Positions 1 through 9,075 of a DNA stretch of 64,000 bases are shown piece by piece (within the stretch, counting starts at the first letter, position 1; each line of letters opens with the position of its first letter). The stretch is from Loktanella sp. PT4BL (GTDB lineage: Bacteria; Pseudomonadota; Alphaproteobacteria; Rhodobacterales; Rhodobacteraceae). The notes under the pieces were generated by a model. It saw nothing but the letters and a program-made list of their open reading frames with translations, made no database searches and was not told where the DNA came from. The stretch is taken from assembly GCF_003201935.1 (NCBI RefSeq), contig NZ_QJJL01000003.1, positions 496,001 to 560,000 of the forward strand. The letters are read 5' to 3'. The translations under genes and the position numbers were made by a program.

Positions 1-25
1 CGGCCAAGTGCCAGACGTTCTGCGC

Positions 26-1243
26 CTAGCGGTCGCGGTTACGCCCCAAAAGCCGCCCGATGCTGAACGTCGTGCGCGGCGCGTAGATATAGGGAGTGCG
101 TTGCTTCGGGATGCGGCGCACGCGCATCCGGGCCAGACCGAAGATGATCAACAGAATATGTCCGGCGGAGATAAAGTAAAAAAGCGCACCCGGCCCATAA
201 AGCCCGATCAGGACTGACGTCGTATAGGGCGCGGCAATGGCGCCCACGGCATAAAAGAACATCAGTGCCGCAGAAAGCTCGACCCGCTGATCCGCTGTGG
301 CAAAGTCATGGGCGTGTGCGGTGGCCACCGAATAGATCGGAAAGGTCGTCAGGCCGAAGAGAAAGGCGGCGGTCATGATAATCGTGGTGCCCTGGCCTGA
401 TGTGGTGACCGTGAAAGCGCAGGCGATGACAGCAGCCACCGAAAGCCAGATCATCACCCAGCGGCGGTCAAACTTATCCGCGAGCCAGCCCACCGGATAT
501 TGTGCAATCGCCCCGCCTGCGACGAATGCCGCCAGAAAGGACCCGATCTGGTTGGGGTTGAGGCCCACTTGCTGCCCGTAAAGTGGCCCGACCATGCGGA
601 AAGAGGCACTCGAGAGGGCCGCCACCAGAACAGCCGCCACGCCCAAAGGCGAACAGGCCCATGCGAGGGACGGGCGCAGGCGCGTGGCCCGGGGCGTTTC
701 AGGCTGTGCAAGACGGGTCAGCGCCAAGGGCAGCAAGGATGCACAGCACAGGATCGTCAGGATGTTGTAGGCGATATAGGTCTCGACATCGGCCAGCGCG
801 CCGATCATGAACTGCGCCACAAAGGACGCCCCCGTATCGGCCACACGGTAGCTCGCAATCGCGCGGCCGCGGGTTTCGTTGTTGACCTTGGCCTGCAACC
901 ACGCCTCGATGATCGTATAGCAGCCAGCGACGCAAATGCCTGATCCGACGCGGAAGAGAGCCCAGAAATAAGGGTCTGCGACAATCACGTGGGCGGCAAG
1001 ACCGATCGCGCCCATCGCGGTAAAGGTCGCAAAGGCGCGGCTGTGCCCTACGCTGCCCATCAGGCGCGGCGCCCACCAGCAGCCGATGAAAAACCCCACA
1101 AAATGTGCCGACCCGAGAAAGCCGACTTCGGCCTGCGAAAACCCCAGTTCGATCCCCGTCAGCGCATCCAGTGGCCCCACGCCGCCCGAAGACAGCTGCA
1201 AAAGCACTACCGAAAAAAACAAAGCCGCAAAGGAGATAAACAT
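26..1243 (-). CDS. MFS transporter (YcaD/CsbX-like)
   Basis: A 405-residue, very hydrophobic protein with about 12 predicted membrane segments, beginning with a membrane helix straight after the initiator Met. Motifs of major facilitator transporters are visible: a basic cytoplasmic loop after helix 2 (APRLMGSVGHSRAF) and the central DKFDRRWVM loop that begins the second half. It is therefore probably an inner-membrane secondary transporter of the YcaD-like group. The substrate cannot be read from sequence. It is divergent from the aldo-keto reductase gene, with a 135-bp promoter gap, and is complete at the left edge of the window. An AGGAGATAAAC-like stretch lies beside the divergent start region on the other strand, so it is not its own ribosome site. 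Confidence 0.85.
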   Translation of the reverse strand: MFISFAALFFSVVLLQLSSGGVGPLDALTGIELGFSQAEVGFLGSAHFVGFFIGCWWAPRLMGSVGHSRAFATFTAMGAIGLAAHVIVADPYFWALFRVGSGICVAGCYTIIEAWLQAKVNNETRGRAIASYRVADTGASFVAQFMIGALADVETYIAYNILTILCCASLLPLALTRLAQPETPRATRLRPSLAWACSPLGVAAVLVAALSSASFRMVGPLYGQQVGLNPNQIGSFLAAFVAGGAIAQYPVGWLADKFDRRWVMIWLSVAAVIACAFTVTTSGQGTTIIMTAAFLFGLTTFPIYSVATAHAHDFATADQRVELSAALMFFYAVGAIAAPYTTSVLIGLYGPGALFYFISAGHILLIIFGLARMRVRRIPKQRTPYIYAPRTTFSIGRLLGRNRDR

Positions 1244-1378
1244 CGCATGGTCGAGCTATGACGGCACCGCCGCTACCGGGCTTGGCCATAATCGACAGTC
1301 TATGTCGTCTTTCTACCCTTGCTCTTGCCGGTCGGGGCTTTAGGGTCCGGCACGAAACCAAGAACAAGGCGAACAGTC

Positions 1379-2422
1379 ATGAAACAACTCCCCCTTGGCC
1401 GCACCGATATTATGGTCAGCGAATGGTGTCTGGGCACCATGACCTATGGCAACCAGACACCGGAAGATGACGCGCACAAGCAGATCGACATGGCGCTGGA
1501 TGCCGGTATCAACTTTCTCGATACCGCAGAGATGTATCCTGTGAACCCGATCCGCGCCGAAACCGTCGGCCTGTCAGAACAGATCATCGGGAACTGGATC
1601 GCCAAGACCGGCCGCCGCGACGAGATTGTGGTGGCGACCAAAGTGTCGGGCAATAACCCCGGTTGGGTGCGCGAAGGGCGCGGTTATGACGGGGCAGTGA
1701 TCCGCGAGGCGGTGGATACATCGCTCAAGCGGCTGCAGACGGATGTAATTGATCTCTACCAGATGCACTGGCCGATCCGGGGCTCTTACATGTTCCGCCA
1801 GAACTGGACCTATGATCCGTCGGGCCAGAACCGCCAGCAGACAATGGACCATATGATGGACGTGCTTGAGGCGCTGGGCGATATGGTAAAAGCGGGCAAA
1901 ATCCGCAGCATCGGCATGTCGAACGAAAGCGCCTGGGGGATGACCAAGTGGATCGATCAGGCCAAGGCTGCGGGACTGCCGCGCATGGCCTCTGTCCAGA
2001 ACGAATATTCGCTGCTGTGCCGCCTCTATGACACCGACATGGCCGAGATGGCCGTGAACGAGGATGTGACCTTGCTGTCGTTCTCTCCGCTCGCCTGCGG
2101 TGTACTGACCGGCAAATACCAGAATGGCGCTGTGCCGGGAGGAAGCCGTCTGTCGATCAACGGTGATCTGGGTGGGCGCGTGACCGAACGGTTGTGGCCA
2201 GCCGCGCAGGCCTATCTTGATCTGGCGGCGAAACACGGGCTCGATCCGGTGCATATGGCGATGGCGTGGCAGCGCACGCGGCCCTTTGCGGTCTCAGCGA
2301 TTTTTGGGGCGACGACCTCGGCGCAGTTGCAGCAAATTCTTGATGGGAAGGGTGTGGTTCTCTCGGATGAGGTGATTGCCGCGATTGACGCGGTGCATAA
2401 GGAACACCCGATGCCCTATTAG
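1379..2422 (+). CDS. NADP-dependent aldo-keto reductase (Tas-like)
   Basis: This 347-residue protein has the aldo-keto reductase barrel. The catalytic tetrad is visible as D-x4-Y (LDTAEMYP), Lys in VVATKVSG and His in YQMHWP. The length and the N-terminal MKQLPLGRTDIMVSEWCLGTM motif match the Tas-type group, which are soluble NADPH-dependent carbonyl reductases. The start at 1379 is chosen because this motif is the family N-terminus; an upstream in-frame start adds 20 unrelated residues. The gene is monocistronic on its strand, with a 26-bp palindrome immediately after its stop. The physiological substrate is unknown. Confidence 0.9.
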   Translation: MKQLPLGRTDIMVSEWCLGTMTYGNQTPEDDAHKQIDMALDAGINFLDTAEMYPVNPIRAETVGLSEQIIGNWIAKTGRRDEIVVATKVSGNNPGWVREGRGYDGAVIREAVDTSLKRLQTDVIDLYQMHWPIRGSYMFRQNWTYDPSGQNRQQTMDHMMDVLEALGDMVKAGKIRSIGMSNESAWGMTKWIDQAKAAGLPRMASVQNEYSLLCRLYDTDMAEMAVNEDVTLLSFSPLACGVLTGKYQNGAVPGGSRLSINGDLGGRVTERLWPAAQAYLDLAAKHGLDPVHMAMAWQRTRPFAVSAIFGATTSAQLQQILDGKGVVLSDEVIAAIDAVHKEHPMPY

Positions 2423-2448
2423 GTAAGTTGGATTTCAATCCACCTTAC
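2423..2448. repeat. 26-bp dispersed palindrome, copy 1 (terminator-like)
   Basis: An imperfect palindrome begins on the base after the aldo-keto reductase stop codon. Its arms are GTAAGTTGGATT and AATCCACCTTAC, with one mismatch and a 2-nt centre. A second 26-bp element with the same outer arms (GTAAG...CTTAC) lies at 15611-15636, also at gene ends. It lacks a clear T-run, so it may be an mRNA-end hairpin or a REP-like dispersed element rather than a classical terminator. Confidence 0.6.
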
Positions 2449-2565
2449 GCAGACTTCCGTTGCACAGTTTGATCGGCAGAGTGACACCCCTGTCGTCGGG
2501 AATTCTGCCTTGTGCGGTGCTCTGATATGGGCAAATGTCACGCAAACACCCAAAGGAGACCGCAT

Positions 2566-3480
2566 ATGCCGCTGCAAATGAACAAAGAGGTGTTTATCAC
2601 CTGCGCTGTCACGGGCTCTGGATCGACCCAGGATCGTAGCCCCCATGTGCCGCGCTCGCCCCGCCAGATTGCCGAAAGTGCGATTGATGCGGCAAGGGCG
2701 GGTGCTGCGGTGGTGCATTGCCACGTGCGTGATCCTGAGACCGGCGCGCCGTCGCGCGATCTTGCGCTTTACCGCGAGGTAACCGACCGCATTCGCGAGG
2801 CGGAGGTCGATGTTGTCCTCAATCTGACCGCTGGCATGGGCGGGGATATGGTGTTTGGCGGAGTGGAGACGCCCCTGCCGACGATTGCGGGCACGGATAT
2901 GGTGGGTGCGACCGAACGGGTTGCCCATGTGGCCGAATGCCTGCCCGAGATTTGCACGCTCGATTGCGGCACGATGAATTTTGCCGAAGCCGATTACGTC
3001 ATGACCAACACCCCCGGCATGTTGATTGCCATGGGGCGGATGATGACCGAACTGGGGGTAAAGCCCGAAATCGAGGCCTTTGATACGGGCCATCTTTGGT
3101 ACGCCAAGCAGTTGGTCAAAGATGGTGTGCTGGACAGCCCTGCGCTGGTGCAGCTTTGCATGGGGGTGCCGTGGGGCGCGCCGGATGATCTCAACACCTT
3201 CATGGCGATGGTCAATAACGTGCCGGATGACTGGACATTTTCCGCTTTTGGCCTTGGCCGCAGCCAGATGCCTTACGTGGCGGCCTCGGTTCTTGCAGGC
3301 GGAAATGTGCGGGTCGGGCTGGAAGACAATCTGATGCTCGATCGCGGCGTTTTGGCCACCAATGCCCAACTGGTCGAACGCGCGGCCGGGATCATTGAAA
3401 ACCTTGGCGCAAAGGTGATCGGCCCCGCCGAGGTCCGCGCCAAACTGGGCCTGACCAAACGCGCGCCGGTCGCGCGATGA
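2566..3480 (+). CDS. Beta-keto acid cleavage enzyme (BKACE), probably 3-dehydrocarnitine-cleaving
   Basis: A 304-residue TIM-barrel protein of the BKACE (DUF849) family, which condense a beta-keto acid with acetyl-CoA to give acetoacetate and a new acyl-CoA. Zinc-ligand motifs are visible: H51-x-H53 in VVHCHVRDP and the Glu of RVGLEDN near residue 253. The start at 2566 follows an AAAGGAG ribosome site at 2551-2557. It overlaps the lipocalin gene by 4 bp, and two genes further on lies a carnitine dehydrogenase-thioesterase fusion. That context makes 3-dehydrocarnitine (giving glycine betainyl-CoA) the likely substrate. The family is certain; the substrate is inferred from neighbours. Confidence 0.85.
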   Translation: MPLQMNKEVFITCAVTGSGSTQDRSPHVPRSPRQIAESAIDAARAGAAVVHCHVRDPETGAPSRDLALYREVTDRIREAEVDVVLNLTAGMGGDMVFGGVETPLPTIAGTDMVGATERVAHVAECLPEICTLDCGTMNFAEADYVMTNTPGMLIAMGRMMTELGVKPEIEAFDTGHLWYAKQLVKDGVLDSPALVQLCMGVPWGAPDDLNTFMAMVNNVPDDWTFSAFGLGRSQMPYVAASVLAGGNVRVGLEDNLMLDRGVLATNAQLVERAAGIIENLGAKVIGPAEVRAKLGLTKRAPVAR

Positions 3481-4004
3481 GGGTTTTGGCCGTCATCCTG
3501 CTTTTGGCGGGGTGCAGCACGCAGGGCAGTGGCGGTCTCTTTTCTGTCTACCGCGATACCGACGTGCCGATTGCATCGAAGGCGGTTTTTGAGCCGGAGC
3601 GGTATCTTGGCTTCTGGTATGAGGTGTCACGCTATCCCGTCCCATTTCAGGCGGGCTGTGTCGGCGTGACGGCGGAATACGGTTTGCGCGATGATGGCTT
3701 GCTCTCCGTTCTCAACATCTGCCGCGACGCGGCGGGCCAGGAGACTGCGCGCATCGCAGGCACGGCGGAAATTGTCGGGCCGGGCCGGTTGAAGGTGCGC
3801 TTCCCCTCGGTGCCTTTCGTCGCCGCCGATTACTGGGTGCTCTGGACGGATGAGGATTACCGCACCGCCGTTGTTGGTGCCCCCAACGGGCGGTCGGGCT
3901 GGATTTTGAACCGCACCCCCGACATTCGCGCTGACCGTCTGGAAGCGGCGCGTGATGTTTTGCAATTCAACGGATATGATTTGAGCCGACTAGAGGAGTT
4001 TTAA
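3477..4004 (+). CDS. Lipocalin-family lipoprotein (Blc-like)
   Basis: A 175-residue protein with a short lipoprotein signal (lipobox LLAGC, Cys near residue 13). It has the lipocalin hallmark G-x-W in [11 protein letters not shown] and later barrel strands such as [15 protein letters not shown] and a C-terminal [14 protein letters not shown] helix. It resembles bacterial lipocalin Blc, an outer-membrane-anchored binder of lipids or hydrophobic ligands. ATG overlaps the BKACE stop (ATGA), so it is translationally coupled into the carnitine operon. That is an unexpected place for a lipocalin, and any role in carnitine or acyl-carnitine handling is speculative. Confidence 0.85.
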   Translation: MRVLAVILLLAGCSTQGSGGLFSVYRDTDVPIASKAVFEPERYLGFWYEVSRYPVPFQAGCVGVTAEYGLRDDGLLSVLNICRDAAGQETARIAGTAEIVGPGRLKVRFPSVPFVAADYWVLWTDEDYRTAVVGAPNGRSGWILNRTPDIRADRLEAARDVLQFNGYDLSRLEEF

Positions 4005-4006
4005 CG

Positions 4007-4264
4007 ATGAAACGGTTGATTTTGGGCAGTGTGATCGCCTTGGCCGCTTGCGAGGGCGGCGGCATGACCAGCAGTGGCGGCGGCGGGGGGATGCGCGAAT
4101 TCATGGTTATTGGCGGGCGTATGACCTTTGAGGACTGCCGCGCGCGCGGTGGCCTGATCATCCGTGACAGCGAAACGGCAATGGTGGCCTGCGACCCAAG
4201 TATTCGCCGCGAACCTGTGCCTGCGGATGAATTCGATCACCCTGATGACAAACCGGCAGGCTAG
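4007..4264 (+). CDS. Small putative lipoprotein, unknown function
   Basis: An 85-residue protein with an N-terminal signal ending in a lipobox (LAAC, Cys about residue 15), followed by a Gly/Ser-rich linker. A compact C-terminal part contains two more cysteines (EDCRARGG and MVACDP), which could form a disulfide. A GAGGAG ribosome site at about 3993 precedes the ATG. It starts 2 bp after the lipocalin stop and ends 3 bp before the carnitine dehydrogenase gene, so it is certainly co-transcribed. I do not recognise the domain. It probably sits in the periplasm, anchored to a membrane. Confidence 0.7.
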   Translation: MKRLILGSVIALAACEGGGMTSSGGGGGMREFMVIGGRMTFEDCRARGGLIIRDSETAMVACDPSIRREPVPADEFDHPDDKPAG

Positions 4265-4267
4265 ACA

Positions 4268-5728
4268 ATGACACAAAAGACAGCAGCGATTATCGGCGGT
4301 GGCGTTATTGGTGGTGGCTGGGCTGCGCGGTTCCTGCTGATGGGCTGGGATGTCCGCGTCTTTGACCCCGATCCAGAGGCCGGGCGCAAGATCACCGAAG
4401 TGCTGAACAACGCGCGCCGGTCCTTGCCGGGGCTGTCGGATGTGGCTTTGCCTGCCGAGGGGCAACTGAGTTTTCATGACACCATGTCCGCTGCTGTGAC
4501 AGGCGTGGACTGGGTGCAGGAAAGCGTGCCCGAGCGGCTGGAATTGAAGCGCAAGGTCTATCAAACCTTGCAGGAACATTGCCCCCATGATGCGGTGATC
4601 GGGTCCTCGACCAGCGGGTTCAAGCCGTCCGAATTACAAGGCTGCGCCACACGCCCTGAACAGATCGTCGTCGCCCATCCGTTCAATCCGGTCTACCTTT
4701 TGCCACTGGTCGAACTGGTCCCGAGCGACAAGACCGCACCGCAGATTGTCGCGCGTGCCAAAGAGATTTTGACCGAAATCGGCATGTACCCCCTGCATGT
4801 CCGCGCCGAAATTGACGCCCATATCGCTGACCGTTTCCTTGAGGCTGTCTGGCGCGAAGCGCTCTGGCTGATCAAGGACGGCATTGCCACGACCGAGGAA
4901 ATCGACAACGCGATCCGCTATGGCTTTGGCCTGCGCTGGGCGCAGATGGGCCTGTTTGAAACCTACCGCATTGCCGGTGGTGAAGCGGGGATGCGGCATT
5001 TCATCGAACAATTCGGGCCATGTCTTGAATGGCCGTGGACCAAGTTGATGGATGTGCCCGAACTGACCGATGAACTGATTGATGCCGTGGCGGATCAATC
5101 CGATGCGCAATCGGGCATGTACACGATCCGTGAACTGGAGCGCGCGCGCGACAATAACCTCGTCACAATCCTGCGCGGTCTGAAGGCGCAGAACTGGGGC
5201 GCGGGCAAGCTCTTGAACGCACAGGACCGCCGTGTGGAAGGGGCCATTGGTCTGCCCGATGATCTTGGTCAGCCGATCGTGACCGTGGAACGCGCGGTGC
5301 CGCTCGATTGGACCGACTACAACGGGCACATGAACGAGGCGCGCTATTTGCAGGCCTTTGGCGATGCGACCGACCGGATGATGGCGCTTGTCGGCTGTGA
5401 TGCAGAGTACATCGCAACCGGCGGCAGCTACTTTACTGCGGAAACCCATATCCGGCATCTGGATGAGGTCCATGCAGGTGCTGTGATCCGGATCGAAACG
5501 CAAGTCCTGAACGGGGCGGGAAAAAAGATGCATGTGTTTCACCGGATGTATGAAGGCGCGCGTGAACTGGCCACGGGCGAGCACATGCTGATCCACGTCA
5601 GCCTTGAGACGCGCCGCGCGTCTGATCCTGCGCCCGCGCAGGCGGCGACTTTGGCGAAAGTGGCTGCTGCCCATGCAGCCTTGCCGATGCCCGAGGGTGC
5701 AGGCAAAGCGGTGGGGGTCAAGGGCTAG
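4268..5728 (+). CDS. L-carnitine 3-dehydrogenase / betainyl-CoA thioesterase fusion
   Basis: A 486-residue two-domain protein. Residues 1 to about 320 form a 3-hydroxyacyl-CoA dehydrogenase-type NAD enzyme: a glycine-rich loop GGGVIGGGW, then D33, S/T-rich VIGSSTSGF, and HPFNP near residue 140. From about residue 335 there is a hot-dog thioesterase with WTDYNGHMNEARY. Rhizobial-type carnitine dehydrogenases carry this same thioesterase tail. The reactions expected are L-carnitine to 3-dehydrocarnitine, and, after BKACE has acted, hydrolysis of glycine betainyl-CoA to glycine betaine. It is the last gene of the operon. Confidence in the fold is high and in the substrate good. Confidence 0.88.
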   Translation: MTQKTAAIIGGGVIGGGWAARFLLMGWDVRVFDPDPEAGRKITEVLNNARRSLPGLSDVALPAEGQLSFHDTMSAAVTGVDWVQESVPERLELKRKVYQTLQEHCPHDAVIGSSTSGFKPSELQGCATRPEQIVVAHPFNPVYLLPLVELVPSDKTAPQIVARAKEILTEIGMYPLHVRAEIDAHIADRFLEAVWREALWLIKDGIATTEEIDNAIRYGFGLRWAQMGLFETYRIAGGEAGMRHFIEQFGPCLEWPWTKLMDVPELTDELIDAVADQSDAQSGMYTIRELERARDNNLVTILRGLKAQNWGAGKLLNAQDRRVEGAIGLPDDLGQPIVTVERAVPLDWTDYNGHMNEARYLQAFGDATDRMMALVGCDAEYIATGGSYFTAETHIRHLDEVHAGAVIRIETQVLNGAGKKMHVFHRMYEGARELATGEHMLIHVSLETRRASDPAPAQAATLAKVAAAHAALPMPEGAGKAVGVKG

Positions 5729-5770
5729 TCCGCGCTGGTGAGGGGCAGAGATTGCTGGCATAGGGCCTAA

Positions 5771-6673
5771 ATGGAACTCTGGATCCCCATCACCATTGGC
5801 GCGGCCACAGCGCAGACCCTGCGGTTTATGCTGCAAAAGCGCCTCAAAAGCATGGCGCTTTCGACCGCTGGCGCGACCTTTGCACGGTTCATCTATTCCG
5901 CGCCACTCGTTGCGGTGATCGCCCTTGTCTATGCGACAGCCTCGGGTCAAGGCACACCGCAAATACCGCCCGCATTCTGGCCCTATGCGCTGGCGGGTGG
6001 CACCTCGCAGATATTGGCGACAATGTGTGTCGTCGCACTTTTCAGCCATCGCAATTTTGCCGTCGGCATTACGTTCAAGAAGTCCGAAGTGCTGCTGAGT
6101 GCACTTTTCGGCTTCCTCATTCTGGGGGATACGTTCACGCCTTTGACGATCACGGCGATGATGATCGGCCTTGCAGGCGTGCTTTTGCTCTCCGATCCGC
6201 CAGGCGGCATCGGTCCGTGGCGCAAACGTATTTTCAACCGCGCCACGGCCTTGGGCCTTGGTGCGGGTGTGCTCTTTGGCATCTCGGGCAACGGCGTGCG
6301 CGGCGCGGCGCTGTCATTGGCCGAGGGAGATGTGTTTTACCGTGCGATTGTCACGCTGGCGCTGGTCACCGCCTTTCAGACCATTTCCATGGCGCTCTGG
6401 CTTGCGTGGCGGGAACGGGGCGAGATCATGCGTGTGCTCTCGGCGTGGCGGGTCGCGGGGCTGGTCGGGGTTACCAGCATGATCGGGTCAATCTGCTGGT
6501 TTACCGCCTACACCTTGCAAAACGCAGCCTATGTGAACGCGGTGGGGCAGATCGAGCTTTTGTTCTCGCTCATGATCGGAGCGTTTGTTTTTGGTGAGAA
6601 AGTCAGCCTGCGTGAATGGCAGGGTCTGGCATTGCTGACCCTTAGCATCATCATGCTGGTCTTATTGCTCTAG
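5771..6673 (+). CDS. EamA/DMT-family transporter
   Basis: A 300-residue protein with about ten membrane helices in the two-fold EamA arrangement: a first half to about residue 145, the PPGGIGPWRKR loop, then a second half. The charged motif FVFGEKVSLREWQGLALL near the C-terminus is typical of drug/metabolite transporters. It starts 42 bp after the carnitine operon on the same strand and could be co-transcribed, perhaps as an exporter or importer for a related compound, but no substrate can be assigned. Its last 12 bases overlap the converging NUDIX gene. Confidence 0.8.
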   Translation: MELWIPITIGAATAQTLRFMLQKRLKSMALSTAGATFARFIYSAPLVAVIALVYATASGQGTPQIPPAFWPYALAGGTSQILATMCVVALFSHRNFAVGITFKKSEVLLSALFGFLILGDTFTPLTITAMMIGLAGVLLLSDPPGGIGPWRKRIFNRATALGLGAGVLFGISGNGVRGAALSLAEGDVFYRAIVTLALVTAFQTISMALWLAWRERGEIMRVLSAWRVAGLVGVTSMIGSICWFTAYTLQNAAYVNAVGQIELLFSLMIGAFVFGEKVSLREWQGLALLTLSIIMLVLLL

Positions 6674-7372
6674 CGGGCTTTGGCCGGCAAGGCGGCTGAC
6701 CAGATGTGCTTCATCATCATTGCGAAAGAAGGGCACGCTGGCCGGCGTGCCGCCACGTGCGATATGGCTGGCCAACTCGGCCAGAACAACCTGTGTGATG
6801 AAAGGCAGATTGAACTTGCGCGCATCGGCCAAAGGCACCCATTGCAGATGCGCCAGTTCATCCTCGGCGTTCGAGAAATCATCGGGGTCCGTCTTCAAAT
6901 GGTCCACATCCGCCAGAAAGAACCGCGCATCGAACCGGCGCGGGCGCCCCGCCGGTGTGACAGCACGGAAAAAGAATTGCAGGGCTGCGGCGTGAGGGAC
7001 ATGCCCGGTGGCGGCAAAACCGCGCCATCCCTGTGGTGGCTCGGACCAATGGCCCGGGTGGCCCAGAACCTGACCGGTTTCTTCCCAGAGCTCGCGGATG
7101 GCAGCGGCAGCAAGGGCCACGGGCGCACGGGTGCTTTCATTTGCAAGGCGCGCTTCATCCAGCGGGGACAGTGATGTGACGGGGACGGCTGCGTCGTTGT
7201 CATCAACAGCACCGCCGGGGAAGACAAATTTGCCGGGCATGAAGGCTGCACCGGCGCCGCGTTGCCCCATCAAAACCGATGGCCGGGTGTTCGCATCCCG
7301 AAGAACGATGATCGTTGCGGCATCTCTGATCGCGGATTTGTCGATGGGATGCCCCTTATCCGTTGTGGCCAA
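6662..7372 (-). CDS. NUDIX hydrolase
   Basis: The NUDIX signature is visible as AAAIRELWEETGQVL (REx2EExG), preceded by KFVFPGGAVDD. These soluble enzymes cleave nucleoside-diphosphate-linked compounds; this longer type (about 236 residues) resembles the CoA/ADP-ribose pyrophosphatase-like NUDT7/8/19 group. No ATG is in frame near the N-terminus. I chose the TTG at 7372 (ATTDKGHPIDK after the initiator); a TTG at 7408 would add 12 residues. It overlaps the upstream DUF983 gene by about 17 bp, implying coupled translation. The exact substrate is unknown. Confidence 0.82.
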   Translation of the reverse strand: MATTDKGHPIDKSAIRDAATIIVLRDANTRPSVLMGQRGAGAAFMPGKFVFPGGAVDDNDAAVPVTSLSPLDEARLANESTRAPVALAAAAIRELWEETGQVLGHPGHWSEPPQGWRGFAATGHVPHAAALQFFFRAVTPAGRPRRFDARFFLADVDHLKTDPDDFSNAEDELAHLQWVPLADARKFNLPFITQVVLAELASHIARGGTPASVPFFRNDDEAHLVSRLAGQSPLEQ

Positions 7373-7745
7373 ACCCGTGCATCCGGCGCGACCATTGAAT
7401 GGCGACAATCATGCCTTTCATACGCGGCAAAAGCGCCAGCGACAGCGCGACAGACCCGATAGTCAGTCCGGTCGCCATGACCCAGGGTTCAGGCCGATAA
7501 TAGACCCACCAGAAGTGGATCACAAAACCAATGATATGAGCCACCAGCAGAATAGTCAGATAGGCGGGGCCGTCATCGGCACGGTGGTGCGACAGTTCCT
7601 CGTGGCAGACAGGGCAGGTATCAGCGACCCTGAGATAGCGCGCGAACAGTTTCCCTTCGCCGCAGTTCGGGCATTTGCACCGCAGTCCGTTGAGAATGGC
7701 AGGTTTGGTTGGGCGATCATCAAGGATCGTTTCTGCGTTCGACAT
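7356..7745 (-). CDS. DUF983 family membrane protein
   Basis: A 129-residue protein: two zinc-ribbon-like CxxC knuckles (CPNC and CPVC, residues about 25 to 50) followed by two membrane helices (YLTILLVAHIIGFVIHFWWV and the C-terminal hydrophobic stretch). This is the standard DUF983 layout, common in Alphaproteobacteria. Its function is not established. The ATG at 7745 begins MSNAETILDD, a sensible family N-terminus. It is the first gene of a two-gene unit with the NUDIX hydrolase, which overlaps its 3' end. Confidence 0.85.
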   Translation of the reverse strand: MSNAETILDDRPTKPAILNGLRCKCPNCGEGKLFARYLRVADTCPVCHEELSHHRADDGPAYLTILLVAHIIGFVIHFWWVYYRPEPWVMATGLTIGSVALSLALLPRMKGMIVAIQWSRRMHGFGHNG

Positions 7746-7924
7746 AAGAAAACTCCGTCTTGCCCTTTTCACATGGACTATTGCGATTGGTTTGAAAAGG
7801 GGGTGCGCCGATTTGTGACGTGCCAAAAATTCTTCAGGAAACTGCGCCGGAGTTAGTGCGCCCCCGCGTTCAAGGAGCATCAGCAGCACAGATAGGCTGC
7901 AAGGATGCAAAAAAGGACAACACA

Positions 7925-8404
7925 ATGAAAACGAAGATTTTGACAGCAGCGCTTCTCTCGGGTCTGGTTTTGACAGCGGGGGCAGCACAGGCAGAGAACC
8001 ACCGCGAACGGCCGGATTTTGCCACACTTGATATCAATGGTGACGGTGCGCTGACTTTGGAGGAAATGCAGGCGCGCGGTGAAGCCCGCTTTGCCGAAAT
8101 CGACACCGATGGTGACGGCGCCTTGTCTGTTGCCGAACTGGCTGCGTCTGGCGCGGAACGGGCCACAGAACGCGCCACCCGCATGATTGCGCGTTTTGAC
8201 GACAACGAAGATGGTCTGCTGCAGCAGGACGAAATGCCATCGCGGGGCGAACGTCGTGCGGCACAGATGTTTGACCGCGTCGATGCCGATAGTGACGGTG
8301 TGATTTCCGCAGAAGAGTTTGAGGCCGCCAAGGCGCGGATGGGTGAACGGCGCGGCGAAGGTCGCGGTGATCATCGTGGCGACGGCCCACGCGATCGCGG
8401 CTAG
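7925..8404 (+). CDS. Secreted EF-hand protein (calmodulin-like)
   Basis: A 159-residue protein with a Sec signal peptide ending near AQA (residues 1 to about 22) and four complete 12-residue EF-hand loops: DINGDGALTLEE, DTDGDGALSVAE, DDNEDGLLQQDE and DADSDGVISAEE. Each keeps D1, D/N3, D5 and E12, so calcium binding is likely. The tail is Arg/Gly/His-rich. It should act in the periplasm. An AAGGA ribosome site precedes the ATG at 7925. It lies 74 bp upstream of an ECF sigma operon and may be linked to it in function, for example as a metal- or calcium-responsive partner. Confidence 0.88.
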   Translation: MKTKILTAALLSGLVLTAGAAQAENHRERPDFATLDINGDGALTLEEMQARGEARFAEIDTDGDGALSVAELAASGAERATERATRMIARFDDNEDGLLQQDEMPSRGERRAAQMFDRVDADSDGVISAEEFEAAKARMGERRGEGRGDHRGDGPRDRG

Positions 8405-8478
8405 GACGTGGCTGGCAGAGGGCGTTTTGGCCTTCTGCCAATTGCCACCCGGCATGAAGTTGGCTAGCAAACTGACAG

Positions 8479-9075
8479 ATGAACGCATCGCCAGACCCCT
8501 TTGCGGGCGCCGAAGACGCGGCGCTCTTGGTAGCCTACGCCAATGGCGACGGGCAGGCTGCGCGGTATCTGACGGCGCGGCTGTTGCCACGCGTGCTGGC
8601 GCAGGCCACGCGTATGTTGGGCAATGGCTCCGAGGCCGAGGACGTGGCGCAGGACGCGATGATGCGGCTGTGGAAGATCGCCCCCGAATGGCGGCAGGGC
8701 GAAGCGCAGGTGAGTACTTGGCTTTACCGCGTCGTGGCGAACCTCTGCACCGACCGGTTGCGTAAAAGGCGGGGTGGTGTGCCGCTGGATCAGGTGGCCG
8801 AACCGCCCGATCCAAGCCCCAGCGCAGTCGCGCAAATGCAGACGCAGGCGCGTATGATGGCGCTGTCTGATGCGCTGGCACAATTGCCGGAGCGACAGGC
8901 GCAGGCGGTATCGCTGCGCCATCTCGAGGGGCTTGCGAACCCTGAAATTGCGCAAATCATGGACATCAGCGTGCGGTCCGTGGAAAGTCTGACAGCACGC
9001 GGGAAACGGGCCCTTGCCGATATCATGGCAGGGCGGAAGGCAGAACTGGGGTATGACGATGACGAACCCGAATGA
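8479..9075 (+). CDS. ECF-type RNA polymerase sigma factor
   Basis: A 198-residue group IV sigma factor. Region 2 is recognisable in the AEDVAQDAMMRLWKIAPEW stretch (about residues 53 to 75) and YRVVANLCTDRLRKR. Region 4 is in LPERQAQAVSLRHLEGLANPEIAQIMDISVRSVESLTARGKRAL, with a helix-turn-helix. No anti-sigma-interaction extension is present. The next gene overlaps its 3' end and encodes a single-pass membrane protein that is a plausible anti-sigma factor. The target regulon is unknown; the downstream metal-sensor-like gene hints at envelope or metal stress. Confidence 0.9.
   Translation: MNASPDPFAGAEDAALLVAYANGDGQAARYLTARLLPRVLAQATRMLGNGSEAEDVAQDAMMRLWKIAPEWRQGEAQVSTWLYRVVANLCTDRLRKRRGGVPLDQVAEPPDPSPSAVAQMQTQARMMALSDALAQLPERQAQAVSLRHLEGLANPEIAQIMDISVRSVESLTARGKRALADIMAGRKAELGYDDDEPE

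Noticed and set aside
4634-6049. Long minus-strand open frame over the carnitine dehydrogenase gene
   Set aside because: It mirrors a well-supported coding gene, contains no known motif and results from GC-rich codon bias.
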